Below, piece after piece: positions 34,806 to 44,400 of a stretch of DNA of 64,000 nt. The stretch's first letter is position 1. Every line of letters starts with the position of its first letter. Origin of the DNA: Phyllostachys edulis (lineage: Eukaryota > Streptophyta > Magnoliopsida > Poales > Poaceae); assembly GCA_036346405.1 (NCBI GenBank), contig CM070548.1:71271739-71335738 (forward strand), read 5' to 3'. The position numbers and the translations under genes were made by a program. Under the pieces are notes generated by a model, which worked only from the letters and a program-made list of their open reading frames with translations, was not told where the DNA came from and searched no databases.

Positions 34806-35045
34806 TATTATCACAGACGGTTATAGTTAAAAACCGTCTGTGAAGTCTACAATTATCACAGACGGTTCGTGTTCAGAACCGTCTGTGATATTCAATAGAC
34901 GATTTTAAACATGAATCATCTGTGATATTACCTTTTCACAGACGGTCTTTAGCACAGCCAGTACCACAGACAATCGATAAACCAAAACCGTCTGTGATTG
35001 TATTTAATACATACGGTTTTGGTAAACCGTCTATGATGATACGTC
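34806..35045. repeat. Right subterminal array of X1
   Basis: At least five inverted pairs of CACAGACGGTT / AACCGTCTGTG with short loops, some degenerate. This pattern is known from CACTA subterminal regions, where transposase-family proteins bind. A mirror-image array with the same order lies at 53830-54050 in X2. Confidence 0.85.
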
Positions 35046-35070
35046 CAATATTAGTATTTTTGTAGTAATG

Positions 35071-35349
35071 TCCCTTTCCTTGTGCAACTAACTCGATCCA
35101 TCTGCCAATGACAATTAATTATCCACTTGACATGTTGTGCTATTGAATGAATGGATCCTATTCTTCGCAAATTAGACACACATAAAAGAATATCTTTACT
35201 ACTTAAAAATTGAAGTTGGTGGCCGTCCGTCCTCCCTACCCTCTTCGGCGTCCATTGGATCGACGAGCTGGGTACCAACAGTTCAGATCGTGTCGCTGAG
35301 CACGCTGACAATTGACGACCCAACATGTTGAAACTATAAAAAAAAATTT
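35071..35349. repeat. Flank shared (inverted) with 53540-53798
   Basis: From the X1 terminus to the Pack-MULE, the sequence matches the reverse complement of 53540-53798, including the GATCCATCTGCCAATGACAATT, ATAGCACAACATG-type and GTGTCGCTGAGCACG blocks (with point differences). No gene. A TCTTTACTACTTAAAAATTG phrase at 35193 resembles the 5' end of some grass Helitrons, but no 3' hairpin-CTRR end was found. Confidence 0.8.
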
Positions 35350-35659
35350 GGGAAAATTGGCTAAAGGGCACTACAAATTTGCGTCCTTTACCAATGGACA
35401 TCCAAAAAACGTAGTTTCGCCATAACACACTGTAAAAACGTGTAATTTTGCCGTACGACATCAAGGCGACTATTTTATTATTTCCCGGTTAGAGCGGAGA
35501 GAGAAAACATACGAATTATCTATTTTGCCCTTTCTCTTCTTTCTCCTTCTGCTCTCTACCATACACCTCCAGATTCCCCTCGATTCCAAATTGATATGAT
35601 CAGTAGCACGCATATCATGGGTTAATTATTCAATCTGATCGATATATAATCCAGTTACT

Positions 35660-36045
35660 AGAATTAAACCTTCCTGGCTTGACAACTCTCCCGAGGAAGA
35701 TGGCGTAGCCGACTGTCTGCGTGGGGAAGAACATGGAGACGACGATGGGGCCTTTCTTCTTGAGCGGCCACGTCTGGAATGCCACGCACGCCGAGCTGAC
35801 CATGCCACCGACGAGCACCAGTGCGAGGATGGTGCGAAAGCCGACGAGGTGCGTGCCGACGGTGAGCGGTGAGGCCCCCTTGGGTGAGCACCTGGAAAAA
35901 TGGCGGTGAACAGTGCGTCGAGGAGGGAGGTGACGGTGCACAGGGTGATGGGGCCGGGAAATGGATCATGGTCGCCACCTGCAGGACGGTGGTGCAGGAC
36001 ACCACCACGACGGCGCCCAGAAGGCAGAAGCACCCAACCGCCCAC
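35660..36045 (-). pseudogene. Captured WAT1-related (MtN21/EamA transporter) fragment
   Basis: On the minus strand the pieces GCFCLLGAVVVVSCTTVLQVA, then PITLCTVTSLLDALFTAIF (next frame), then GFRTILALVLVGGMVSSACVAF and QTWPLKKKGPIVVSMFFPTQTV are recognisable. They match the second EamA domain region of plant WAT1-related transporters, where a QxW..KKGP motif precedes a transmembrane helix. Two frame changes within 400 bp show it is broken. Full-length members are about 350-400 residues with ten membrane helices; about a third remains. Confidence 0.75.
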
Positions 36046-36190
36046 CCAGACGACGACGGTGACAGCTCCGAGCCTGAGCTCTAGAGGATTCTCATGGTGA
36101 TGGTTCCGCCGAGGCACACCATGGTGGCCACGATCTTGGCCCTAGTGTAGCAACAGCCAAGATCCACCATTTCGAACCGCAGGCAAGACC

Positions 36191-37664
36191 GGCTTCGGCT
36201 AGGACTTCTTCCTCTTCCAATGGGCCTTCGCCATCGCCGCTGACGGCATTACGTCGGGGTCGATCACTGAGAGGACGTAGTTCGTGGCGTACTTCATCTA
36301 CTCGGCGTTCCTCACTGGGTTTGTCTACCCGTGTCGGCCCAGATTGCTCTCCCACAACGCACGCGACTCAGTGGACACTCTCACGGCGAGATGAATTCAC
36401 CGGAGTTCAGAACGACAGCAAGCGGGAGACGTTTTTGGTGCTAACAACTTGCACCGGGTTTTCAGTTTCTGTTGTATTTTGCACAACTGACCGAATACAG
36501 TATTCTGAACTAATACAACTTCGAAAAAAACGCACACACACGAATTGGCATATTCCAATCCGGATTCTAAGCCACTACTCTATCTAAGACTCGGCCATGA
36601 TCCTGATATTTCGGATCATGGACCAGTACTCACAAGATACGATCCCACACGATCTGAAGCTCTGCAGAGACTTCAAGCTTCAGACAACCGACAACACGAA
36701 CTGCATACTTTCAGTTCGGTTATTCTCACAGAACGTAAAAAACTTAGCTGAAGCAAAACACACGCCTGAAGCTAACTCAACATGATTAACACCTACAACC
36801 CGGTGGTGTCCCACTGGATCTGGTCCGCCGACAGGTGGGTCTCCGCCAGCCGCATGTCCGGCCCGCTTCTCTTCAAGTCCGTCGTCATAGACTTCGCCGA
36901 ATCGGGCGTCGTGTACATGGTCGGCAGAGTTGCCAGGCTCTGGAGCACGCTCATCGAGGGGCCCCGCATCGGTCGCTTCGACCACGTCAAGCGGTCGGTG
37001 GTGCTCAAGGGCCACAGCGCGTCGCTCGTCGTGCTGGGGACGTTCCTGCTATGGTTCGGATAGTACGGATTCAACCCTGGGTCCTTCACCACCATCCTCA
37101 AGACGTACCAGCCGGTCCAGCCCTCTGGGAGCATCAACGGGTAGTGGTCGGGCGTGGGCCGCACCGCCGTGACGACGACGCTGTCCGGTAGCGTGGCGGC
37201 GCTCACGACGCTGTTCGGGAAGCGGCTCCAGACGGGACACTGGAACATGATGGACGTCTGCAATGGCCTGCTCGGTGGGTTCGCAGCCATCTCCGCGGGG
37301 TGCAGCATGGTGGACCCGTGGGCGGCGGTCATCTGCGGATTCATCTCGGCATGGGTGCTCATCGGGTTCAACGCGCTCACCGCGCGCCTCAAGTTCAACG
37401 ACCCGCTCGAGGCCGCGCAGCTCCACGACGGTTGCGTCACGTGGGGGATCATCTTCACGGGGCTGTTCGCGAAGCAGAAGTACGTGGAGGATACCTACGG
37501 CGCCGGCAGGCCATACGGGCTGTTCATACTTCATAGGCGGCGGCGGTCGGCTGCTCGCAGCTCAGGTTGTGCAGATCCTGGTCATCGCGGAGTGGGTGTG
37601 CACCATGGGCCCGCTCTTCTACACGCTCAAGAAGCTCGGCCTGCTCTGCATCTCGGCCGACGGA
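36191..37664 (+). pseudogene. AMT1-like: Captured AMT1 ammonium transporter fragment
   Basis: Two blocks match plant AMT1. The first (36191-36330) reads FFLFQWAFAIAA, GITSGSITERT and IYSAFLTGFVYP with two stops. The second (36801-37664) reads VVSHWIWSADRW, SASLVVLGTFLLWFG, YGFNPGSFTTILKTY, GVGRTAVTTTLSGSVAALT, TGHWNMMDVCNGLLGGFA, ARLKFNDPLEAAQLH and ends LVIAEWVCTMGPLFYTLKK. The first pore His, normally in a VVHMVGG motif, is Tyr (VVYMVGR); the second (AAQLH) remains. Stops lie near 37062 and 37142, with a frameshift near 37530. A 470-bp interruption (36331-36800) lacks a proper AG acceptor, so it is more likely an insertion than an intron. Functional AMT1 has eleven membrane helices and moves ammonium across the plasma membrane; this cannot. 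Confidence 0.9.
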
Positions 37665-37880
37665 AGAGAAGAGGAGAGCAGAAGGAGAGAGAAGAGAAAG
37701 GGCAAAATAGACAATTTACATGCTTTCTCTCTCCTCTCTGATCAGGAAATAATAAAATAGTCACCTCAATGTCCTACGGCAAAATTACACCTTTTTACAG
37801 TGTGTTCTGGCGAAACCACGTTTTTTGGATGTCCGTTGGCAAAGGACGCAAATTTGCAGTGCCCTGTAGCCAATTTTCCC

Positions 37881-37962
37881 AATTTGTTAAATCCGTAGCT
37901 AAGCACGACATTGAACTAATACAGTATAACGAAGTCTTCGGCCAACGAGAAGGACGCAGCAG
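37881..37962. repeat. Right flank of the Pack-MULE, shared with 53473-53540
   Basis: The phrase GCACGACATTGAACTAATAC and the following GAAGTCTTCGGCCAACGAGA match the reverse complement of 53473-53540. There the sequence is continuous with the homologue of 35071-35349, so the Pack-MULE inserted into a pre-existing repeat. Confidence 0.88.
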
Positions 37963-38446
37963 AATAAAGCAGCACAGTTTTTCTCCCCCTACTTTCCTCC
38001 ATCTCCCTCCCCAGCTCCGCCGCCCCCATCCCGTGCCCCGCTCCGACCGCAGGGCACACCGCCGGCCCGCCCTAGTGGGTGCCCGTCCACGACATCACCA
38101 CCCAGCGCATGCAGTGCCCCCAACCCATTTTTGACCTCTCTATTGCCGACAACGATTCCCACTGGCCAAGCCCCTTCCCGCAGACCCTCTGTGCTCCTCT
38201 GTTCAAGCCGAGACAAAGAAAAGAAGACACTACAACTTCCCCTTTGAACACCCTATGACAGTGGGCTCACCCAAATGAGTGATTCCAAATGAAAGAAAAG
38301 AAAAGGATGGAAGAAAAAGGGGAAAGGAGAAGAAAGAAAAAAGAAAAATAAAAGAAAAGAAAAAAAATAATATAGAGGTAATCTCACACTATGTAGTGAG
38401 GAGGTTACCGAACCAACCTCATCCCTTCAACCAAACACAATCTATA
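37963..38446. other. Unassigned purine/pyrimidine-rich interval
   Basis: GC-rich to 38220, then a purine-rich (A/G) run at 38286-38372. No gene supported. Confidence 0.4.
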
Positions 38447-38661
38447 CCATCTCATACAACCAATCAAACACATTTGTGTATCATCTCATACAACCAACCA
38501 AACACATTTATGTATCATCCCATACAACTAACCAAACAGACTGACTGTAGCATCCCATATAGGACTATTCTATCCTACATGTTCCATCCCATACAGGATA
38601 ATTCCATCTTACATATACTATCTTATTCCATTCAATCTCATCCCACCAACCAAACACACCC
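38447..38661. repeat. Tandem repeats ending in a Tourist-type terminus
   Basis: A unit of about 34-40 bp built on CATCTCATACAACCAACCAA then ACACATTTGTGTAT occurs three times (38447-38545), followed by looser ATCCCATA repeats. The block ends CCAAACACACCC followed by TTA (38662-38664), the reverse of the GGGTGTGTTTGG terminus after TTA at 28368. Confidence 0.6.
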
Positions 38662-38664
38662 TTA

Positions 38665-40760
38665 CACAAACGCATCTAACAGTACTGCACGTTGGTATGC
38701 TTGTGACTCACGCGATGATGCTTCGTCATTATTGTCCCTTCGTTCCTTGGGCACGCAATGTTTCGGTTTCTTTTAAGATTGTTTAGTGATCCTACGTACG
38801 TTGACGTGACTGCGCAGATTGTAGCCTTCAACCTGATCTAGTCGTCGTCGACAACGATCTCTCGCCACCATGCATAAGTCGCTTTCGACATCGCGACCAG
38901 CTGCTGCCCGCGCCGAACTCGATCGAGCAGAGGACCCGCCGGCACGAGAGAAAAATACGTGATCCCGAAGAACATCCACACCGGCCGCGAGGGCGCGCGC
39001 GTCGGCGCCTCGTCGGCAAGTGCATACCGGATACGCGCCGTTTCGTGGCCAGCTGCGAGCGCGCCTGTTTTTTAAGCGGGATTAAGGAGGTTTTGGTACG
39101 TCACGAGGGGATAAAAGTATCGCGCAACTTGGCGATAAAACTACGTCGTTTGTGGGCGCTAGGTGCATGTACCTGGCCGGGCATCTCTCTGGAGGGAACG
39201 CATGCGCATGCATGCGCGATCGAAGACTCGGTCCAAAGGGGAAACAAAGAACTTTCTGTGTAAATGTTGCGATTTTTACCGTGCACCTGAACTACTGTTT
39301 CCACGGTGGAGGTGCTGCCAAGATTCTTCCGCGGTACTGGTACAGTGCATGGTACTAGCTACAGGATACCACATAAGTACATTGGGCAGTTGGGACCTGT
39401 CTGTCTGTGTGTTATCTCCTATGTATATGATTCATATGGGTCCTATGATCGGTGATCACGTCCCTCCTCGAACTGACGGTCGGCGTCCCTCCATCCACGA
39501 AGATCCAACGGTGGAGGCCTCTCCCAGACAGACGACGTCAGCGGCCAGATCTGGTGGCAACGTCACCTCCCTACAATGTATGGAAAATCGACCCCAAGTT
39601 CTCTCTCTCCTCCTTAGGACTCCTTGGAGCACATTGCTGATGCCCTACGTACAATCAACAAGAACAGGATGCATCGTCGAAGAATATAGCAATACGTGGG
39701 TGTGTGGAGCCGCAATGCCGCCCACCAGCTTCGCCAGGTTTTGGGGTGTCGATAATTTGGCAAATGTATCCATGTTAAGGAAAAATATCCTCTAGAGAGA
39801 GAAAAACCTACACCTCCCGAGATAAATCCTAGACTAATTCTGAAAAACTAAATGTTTTTGCTACTTGTAAGTTGTCTTAATTTTCTATTAACTCCAGCTA
39901 AGTCGATTTTTCCTGGCATTTGGATTAGCTCGAAAAGTTTGGGCGCCTAATTCTGATTTTGATCCAATATAATGGATAAAAATATGACTTATATTTAAGA
40001 CCCCAAAATAAAATTGGATGAGCAATGAAGGTGAGCTATTTTTTAGGTACAAGAAGAACGCACACCACCACATGCGTATCCCACTCACGCCACGCACGTG
40101 TGCATCCACTACACACTCTAGAAATTTTGTGAAGGCCCTAGGTAGTTTGGACATATGTTTTATCTCACCGAATGCATACGCATGTACTCTGACTAAACAA
40201 GACATATCATGGGTGGGTAGGAACAAACACCCACGCTCCACAACTGGGCCTAGCCAAAAAAGAGGATCAAACTTCAATTTCTATTTGTGGACCAAACCAG
40301 ACCCCATCGACAAAGGCCATTAATCCATTAATAAACACAATCTTTCCCAGCTCAGCTCAGTCAACCCTAGCCTTATATATCATAACCGATCGACCGGTGA
40401 AATACCGCATTTGAACTTCGCTTCTAGGAATCCTAGATTTGCAACGACGGAGGAAACAATCCTTTCTCCAGCGTCCAAAATCAAGTACCACCCTCTTTTG
40501 CCCATGCATCCTAAAATCCTCCTGATTTCCACTTGCAGCAGCATCCACCCTAGATAGCTAGCCCATCTGGGTGCCGACCCACCCGGTCGGTCCTGGATTC
40601 AAACTCTTCGTATTACCGCAGAGATCCACTGTGTGACTGTGATTGGTGAGAATGTAAACAGTGCTATGTAGTGACTTTAACAACAGCGCGATTTGTACTG
40701 TACAGTTTTCCCTGTAGCAAAAACACTATAGCAAAGCACTTTAGTGATTAGTAAGAAACT
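38665..40760. other. Unannotated upstream region of the bHLH gene
   Basis: About 2.1 kb with no recognisable gene. A 210-codon frame at 39163-39795 has no domain or codon pattern I trust. A TATATAT-type box at 40372-40378 followed by a C-rich leader-like sequence (40400-40555) could be a distal promoter of the bHLH gene or a remnant of another gene. This is likely regulatory DNA for the bHLH gene, by position only. Confidence 0.4.
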
Positions 40761-40858
40761 TTGTTTTCCAATCAATCAGTAGAGATCGTGCCGCTGCACT
40801 GTGATCCTCGACCTTTAACCGTTTCCGTCTGTCCCCACGACGCCGCACGCCCCGAGAA

Positions 40859-40902
40859 CCAATCACGGGCTCTTCCCCGATGGACTCCCCTTTCCTTTAA
40901 AG
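40859..40902 (+). promoter_or_regulatory. Probable bHLH promoter elements (CCAAT and TATA-like)
   Basis: A CCAAT box (40859-40863) lies about 35 bp before a weak TATA-like TTTAAAG (40896-40902). Downstream is a C/T-rich leader of about 200 bp ending in the exon 1 start codon at 41139. The spacing fits a plant core promoter but no transcription start is proven. Confidence 0.45.
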
Positions 40903-41138
40903 CCCTAGCCCACCGCTCCCTCCCACTTGCACCACCCTCCAGTCCAGCCCCACCTCTCCCCGTAGGCCACCATAATTTTACGCGAAAACGAACGCGCACT
41001 GGCACCGGCTAAGCTAGCTCAGACCAAAAACCCACCTCGTCTCGTCGCGCGCCCCTCCCCCGGCCTCCGGCCGACCACACGCCGCATCTACGGCCGGCCC
41101 TTCGCTGCAGCTGCGCGGGAAGTGGTCTTGTTAATTTC

Positions 41139-41412
41139 ATGAGGAGATTCTTGGCGGCAGGAGGAGGCGGGGAGCCCTCCTCGTCCTCGTCGTCGGGGCC
41201 GCACGGGGAGCGCGCGGGCAGCAAGCAGGCTGCCGCTGGCCCGCGGTACGGCGGAGGCGACATCTCGCTGGGGCGCGGGCACGACCTCCATAGTCAGTTC
41301 CATAGCGGCGGCGGCGGCGGCGGCGAGGCGGAGATGAAGGACGGAATGGATATGCTGGCCCGGCACAGCAGCTCGCCGGCGGGGTTCTTCTCAAACCTCA
41401 TGGTGGACAACG
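41139..41412 (+). CDS. bHLH gene exon 1
   Basis: Encodes residues 1-91 plus the first base of codon 92. It is Gly/Ser-rich (GGGGEPSSSSSSG, HSGGGGGG) and then LARHSSSPAGFFSNLMVDNG, which is the family signature just before the first intron. The donor is AACG|GTAAGG at 41413. Standing alone the frame would run seven codons into the intron and stop (to 41433); the phase-1 junction to exon 2 restores the family sequence instead. The start ATG has a weak context, and a further upstream start cannot be excluded. Confidence 0.82.
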
Positions 41413-44400
41413 GTAAGGGTTCGCTAGCTGATTAATCACCCTTAATTTCGTGCGGCTTGTTTTCCTTTCCGAATGCCCTTAACTTTTTAATACAGAAGTA
41501 GCTTTTCCTACAGTGTATAAATTTGGCGTGGCTTACAATAAGTAGTTTTCTGTCGCGAATCTTGTTTCCGTCATGGGAAAGAACCTTAAAATCGGTAATG
41601 GCGGCATCGTATCGCTCATTTTCGTTCCCCACAAAGAGCTAGCGATATTTTCGCGCTCTCTTCTGCGGAATAATGCAGCACTGTTTTTCCCTGGGAGCTC
41701 CACTAGCTGATCACTTGTTGCAACTTGCACGCATCGTGTCATCGTGTGCATGAAGTGGACCGCATCTGGGTTAAAAGTAGTATACATATATGCGGCCTTT
41801 TGCTACGTTAGCTGCTTAAAGAGCATGAATCTTGTGCTTTTTCATCTCGCCCTAGTTACTTCTTTTGAGCAAATAGGATGCCTCTTTTTGTTCCTCATGG
41901 TGGTTAGTTAGGCAGGATTTGCTTATCAAGCATAACATTACGAGAAAATTCATTATATGCCATCGAATAACTCTCTCTTTCACAATCCGTCATATAATAA
42001 ATACTTATTCATTCCATACCACCGTGTTTCAAATTTTATTTGTGATATGCCATCTCGTCGTCTCCCCGTCCAACCCCATTCGTTAAGCATGTCAGTTTTT
42101 TTTTCAAAAAAATGACCAAAATGACCATGCACCCAGCAAGAGACTGTAACCATGGCCCACTTGTAAGGAGAGAGAGAAAAAGAAAGGTGGTCCTCTTCCT
42201 CGGTTTGAACTAGAGATATCGTCTAAGGGTGGCACATGCAGACATTGATGGGTTGGCATCGAACATCTGAAAAATGGGCAAAACGGAATGCACGTGACAT
42301 GAGGAAGCCGGTGGTGGTGGTGGTTTGGGGAGATGGGCGCCGAGAATACCGTGGCGGCGGAGAAGGGCGACGGAGCGGCACAGGCACACAGGATAGTGGC
42401 ACCATGGTGCATGAGGCATCAAATAGAGTGTGTCAAAGTGAAGATCATGAGAAGGAGGGGGTGCTCGGGTACAAAAGAATCGAACAGAATCTCACCCATG
42501 ACAATGAAGGACCACGGTGAAGAACAAGTAGCAGTAAAGAAGTCAAATTACTTTGGGTTTTGGATGAGAAAGGTGTGGAACATGTTCTGACGTGAACGGA
42601 TGTTGAGGTAGTTGTCCGATTTGTGAGATCGAGGTTGGTTGGTCGGTGCCGGAGCTCGGTGGCTCCGATCCGGGGAAGAAGAGCTTGCCGGCAGTGGTCT
42701 CCGACAACAATTCAATGCAATTGAAGGGATGGGGAGCATCAGGGGAGGAGGTTCGGTTGGCAGTGGGCCTTGGTTGCGTGTGGCCTCGTCAGCGCTGACT
42801 CTGGTGGTTCTCCGACTTGGGTCATGCGAGCACGAGCAGGATGTCGTGTAGATGTTGTGCGTGTCGTCGACCACCTTGTCGAGGTACAAGGAGGAGAGGA
42901 CGATAACGATAATAGAGGTGAGAACGAGCGAGAGAAAGAGAGAGGGAGACTACTGCAGAAAAGGTCATCACAGACGGTTTGGTGAGAAATGCGAGTTTAT
43001 AATCGATAATGACACGCCGACTATCGCGAGCGATTATTAACTTCGTAATCGTCTATGATAATTGACTATCACAGACGATTTGTAGATAAAATCGTCTGTG
43101 ATAGCTGATGTATCACAGACGGTTTGTAGATTAAACCGCCTGTGACAGCTAATGTATCACAAACGGTTTGTCCTAAGGAACCGTCTGTGATATTCTTTTG
43201 TATTGCTAAATCTATTTCTGTTTATTGACTAGCCTAGGAAATGCTAGTCATACCCTCTGAAACAAGCAGAAACACAACAAGTATATATATACATCCAATT
43301 CACATTCATTTCAAAAACAAGCACATCCATTTCACAAATCAGTTAACTCAAATGAACTAAAATTAGACATTCATGAACAAATACACACATGTACCATTAA
43401 GTTCAATCTTATCCCAATAAAGTTCAATCTACATTGTGGAACTCCCCTTTTGGGTTTATGACCTCACACAACAAGAAGGATGCAAACTATCCTCGAATGC
43501 TTGTGAGCTTGCTTGTTCCAACGCAGTTGTAGCGATGGTCGCAACATGTCCCTAGGAAGATTAAAGTTGTGCATATATAAATTGATAAGTATAAAATAAT
43601 TATTGCAAGATTGATAAACTTGAGGATCATTGGTCATCACGAAACCGAGGAGTAGTTGCATGTTGTGGCAAACATAGTATCCACGGGTGTTGCCCAGCGA
43701 CTACTAGTGGCACTACAAAAATAGAATTAGTTAGTTCGAGAGGCATTACTACGAAGTGTTATATAGGATTAATGTGTACTAGCGAATACCAGGAAATTTA
43801 GATCGTGTCGCAGGATCCCTCCCTTGGATCTCCCTCCAGTAGCAAAGTACACGGCGAACGACCTATGTGATTCCAAAAAATTATCCTTGGCCATTGCAAT
43901 GGAAGGAAAAACTACAATAGAATTATCTATGGAGGAAATGTGTTTACTCGTCGATTAATTATCGGACAATTGTGAAGTCTTGTTCGGCCCTTTTTAGGGA
44001 ATCAAGGTATATTACCTTATTTCATTTTGGTATAATTACAATTAGACTCTAGTTGAACCAATATAGGTATATCACCATGGTCATTAAACCTAAGTTTGTG
44101 TTGCTTATAAAGTACAAATCAACAAGTATAGCCACTAGTGCAGCACTTACCCCTGATTATAGGGCAAAATTATGAGTTCCTTGTCGCGGTGAGCCAGCAA
44201 TGGCGTTGTCATGTAACTCTCGAGAAGGATGCAAATTCAAACTCAATTATCAGAACAATTTTAGTACAAGACTATTATCATCACGGAGCATTCATCTCAA
44301 GCCCACCACACCACATTGCAATATATTCCAGTAGTAGTATCAAAACAAATACAATATGAATCACTGACTAGAACATATCAAATACAAAGGGGTAATTAAA

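Larger units (their letters stand above)
29189..35070. mobile_element. CACTA element X1, holding an F-box pseudogene and a solo LTR
   Basis: The left terminus CACTGCTATAGAAAA and the right terminus TTTTTGTAGTAATG are degenerate CACTA inverted repeats (family form CACTACTACARAAAA). Both ends carry arrays of the palindromic pair CACAGACGGTT/AACCGTCTGTG: 29210-29350 on the left, 33435-33545 in the middle and 34806-35045 on the right. Flanking trinucleotides TGC and TCC match at two of three positions. The interior contains a hairpin, a 3071-bp solo LTR and an F-box pseudogene. No transposase is present; X3 is the related copy with transposase remnants. Confidence 0.7.
35350..37880. mobile_element. 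Pack-MULE with WAT1-like and AMT1 gene fragments
   Basis: Inverted repeats of about 210 bp (35350-35565 and 37665-37880) begin GGGAAAATTGGCTA and run with high identity through the CAAATTTGCGTCCTTT, CACACTGTAAAAA and TGACTATTTTATTATTTCC blocks. Between them are two unrelated host gene pieces in opposite orientation and no transposase, the definition of a Pack-MULE. The right-hand flank continues the sequence broken at the left: the inverted relative at 53.5 kb is uninterrupted. The 9-bp target duplication is blurred by an A/T-rich site (AAAAAATTT and AATTTGTTA). Confidence 0.88.

Noticed and set aside
36331..36800. Intron of the AMT1 fragment
   Set aside because: The left edge has GT but the right edge (ACAACCCGGTGGTG) has no AG acceptor, and plant AMT1 genes are mostly intronless; treated as an insertion.
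36793..37458. 221-codon minus-strand frame
   Set aside because: It is the antisense shadow of the AMT1 fragment, which is recognised on the plus strand.
39163..39795. 210-codon frame upstream of the bHLH gene
   Set aside because: No recognisable domain, and overlapping alternative frames exist; not supported as a gene.
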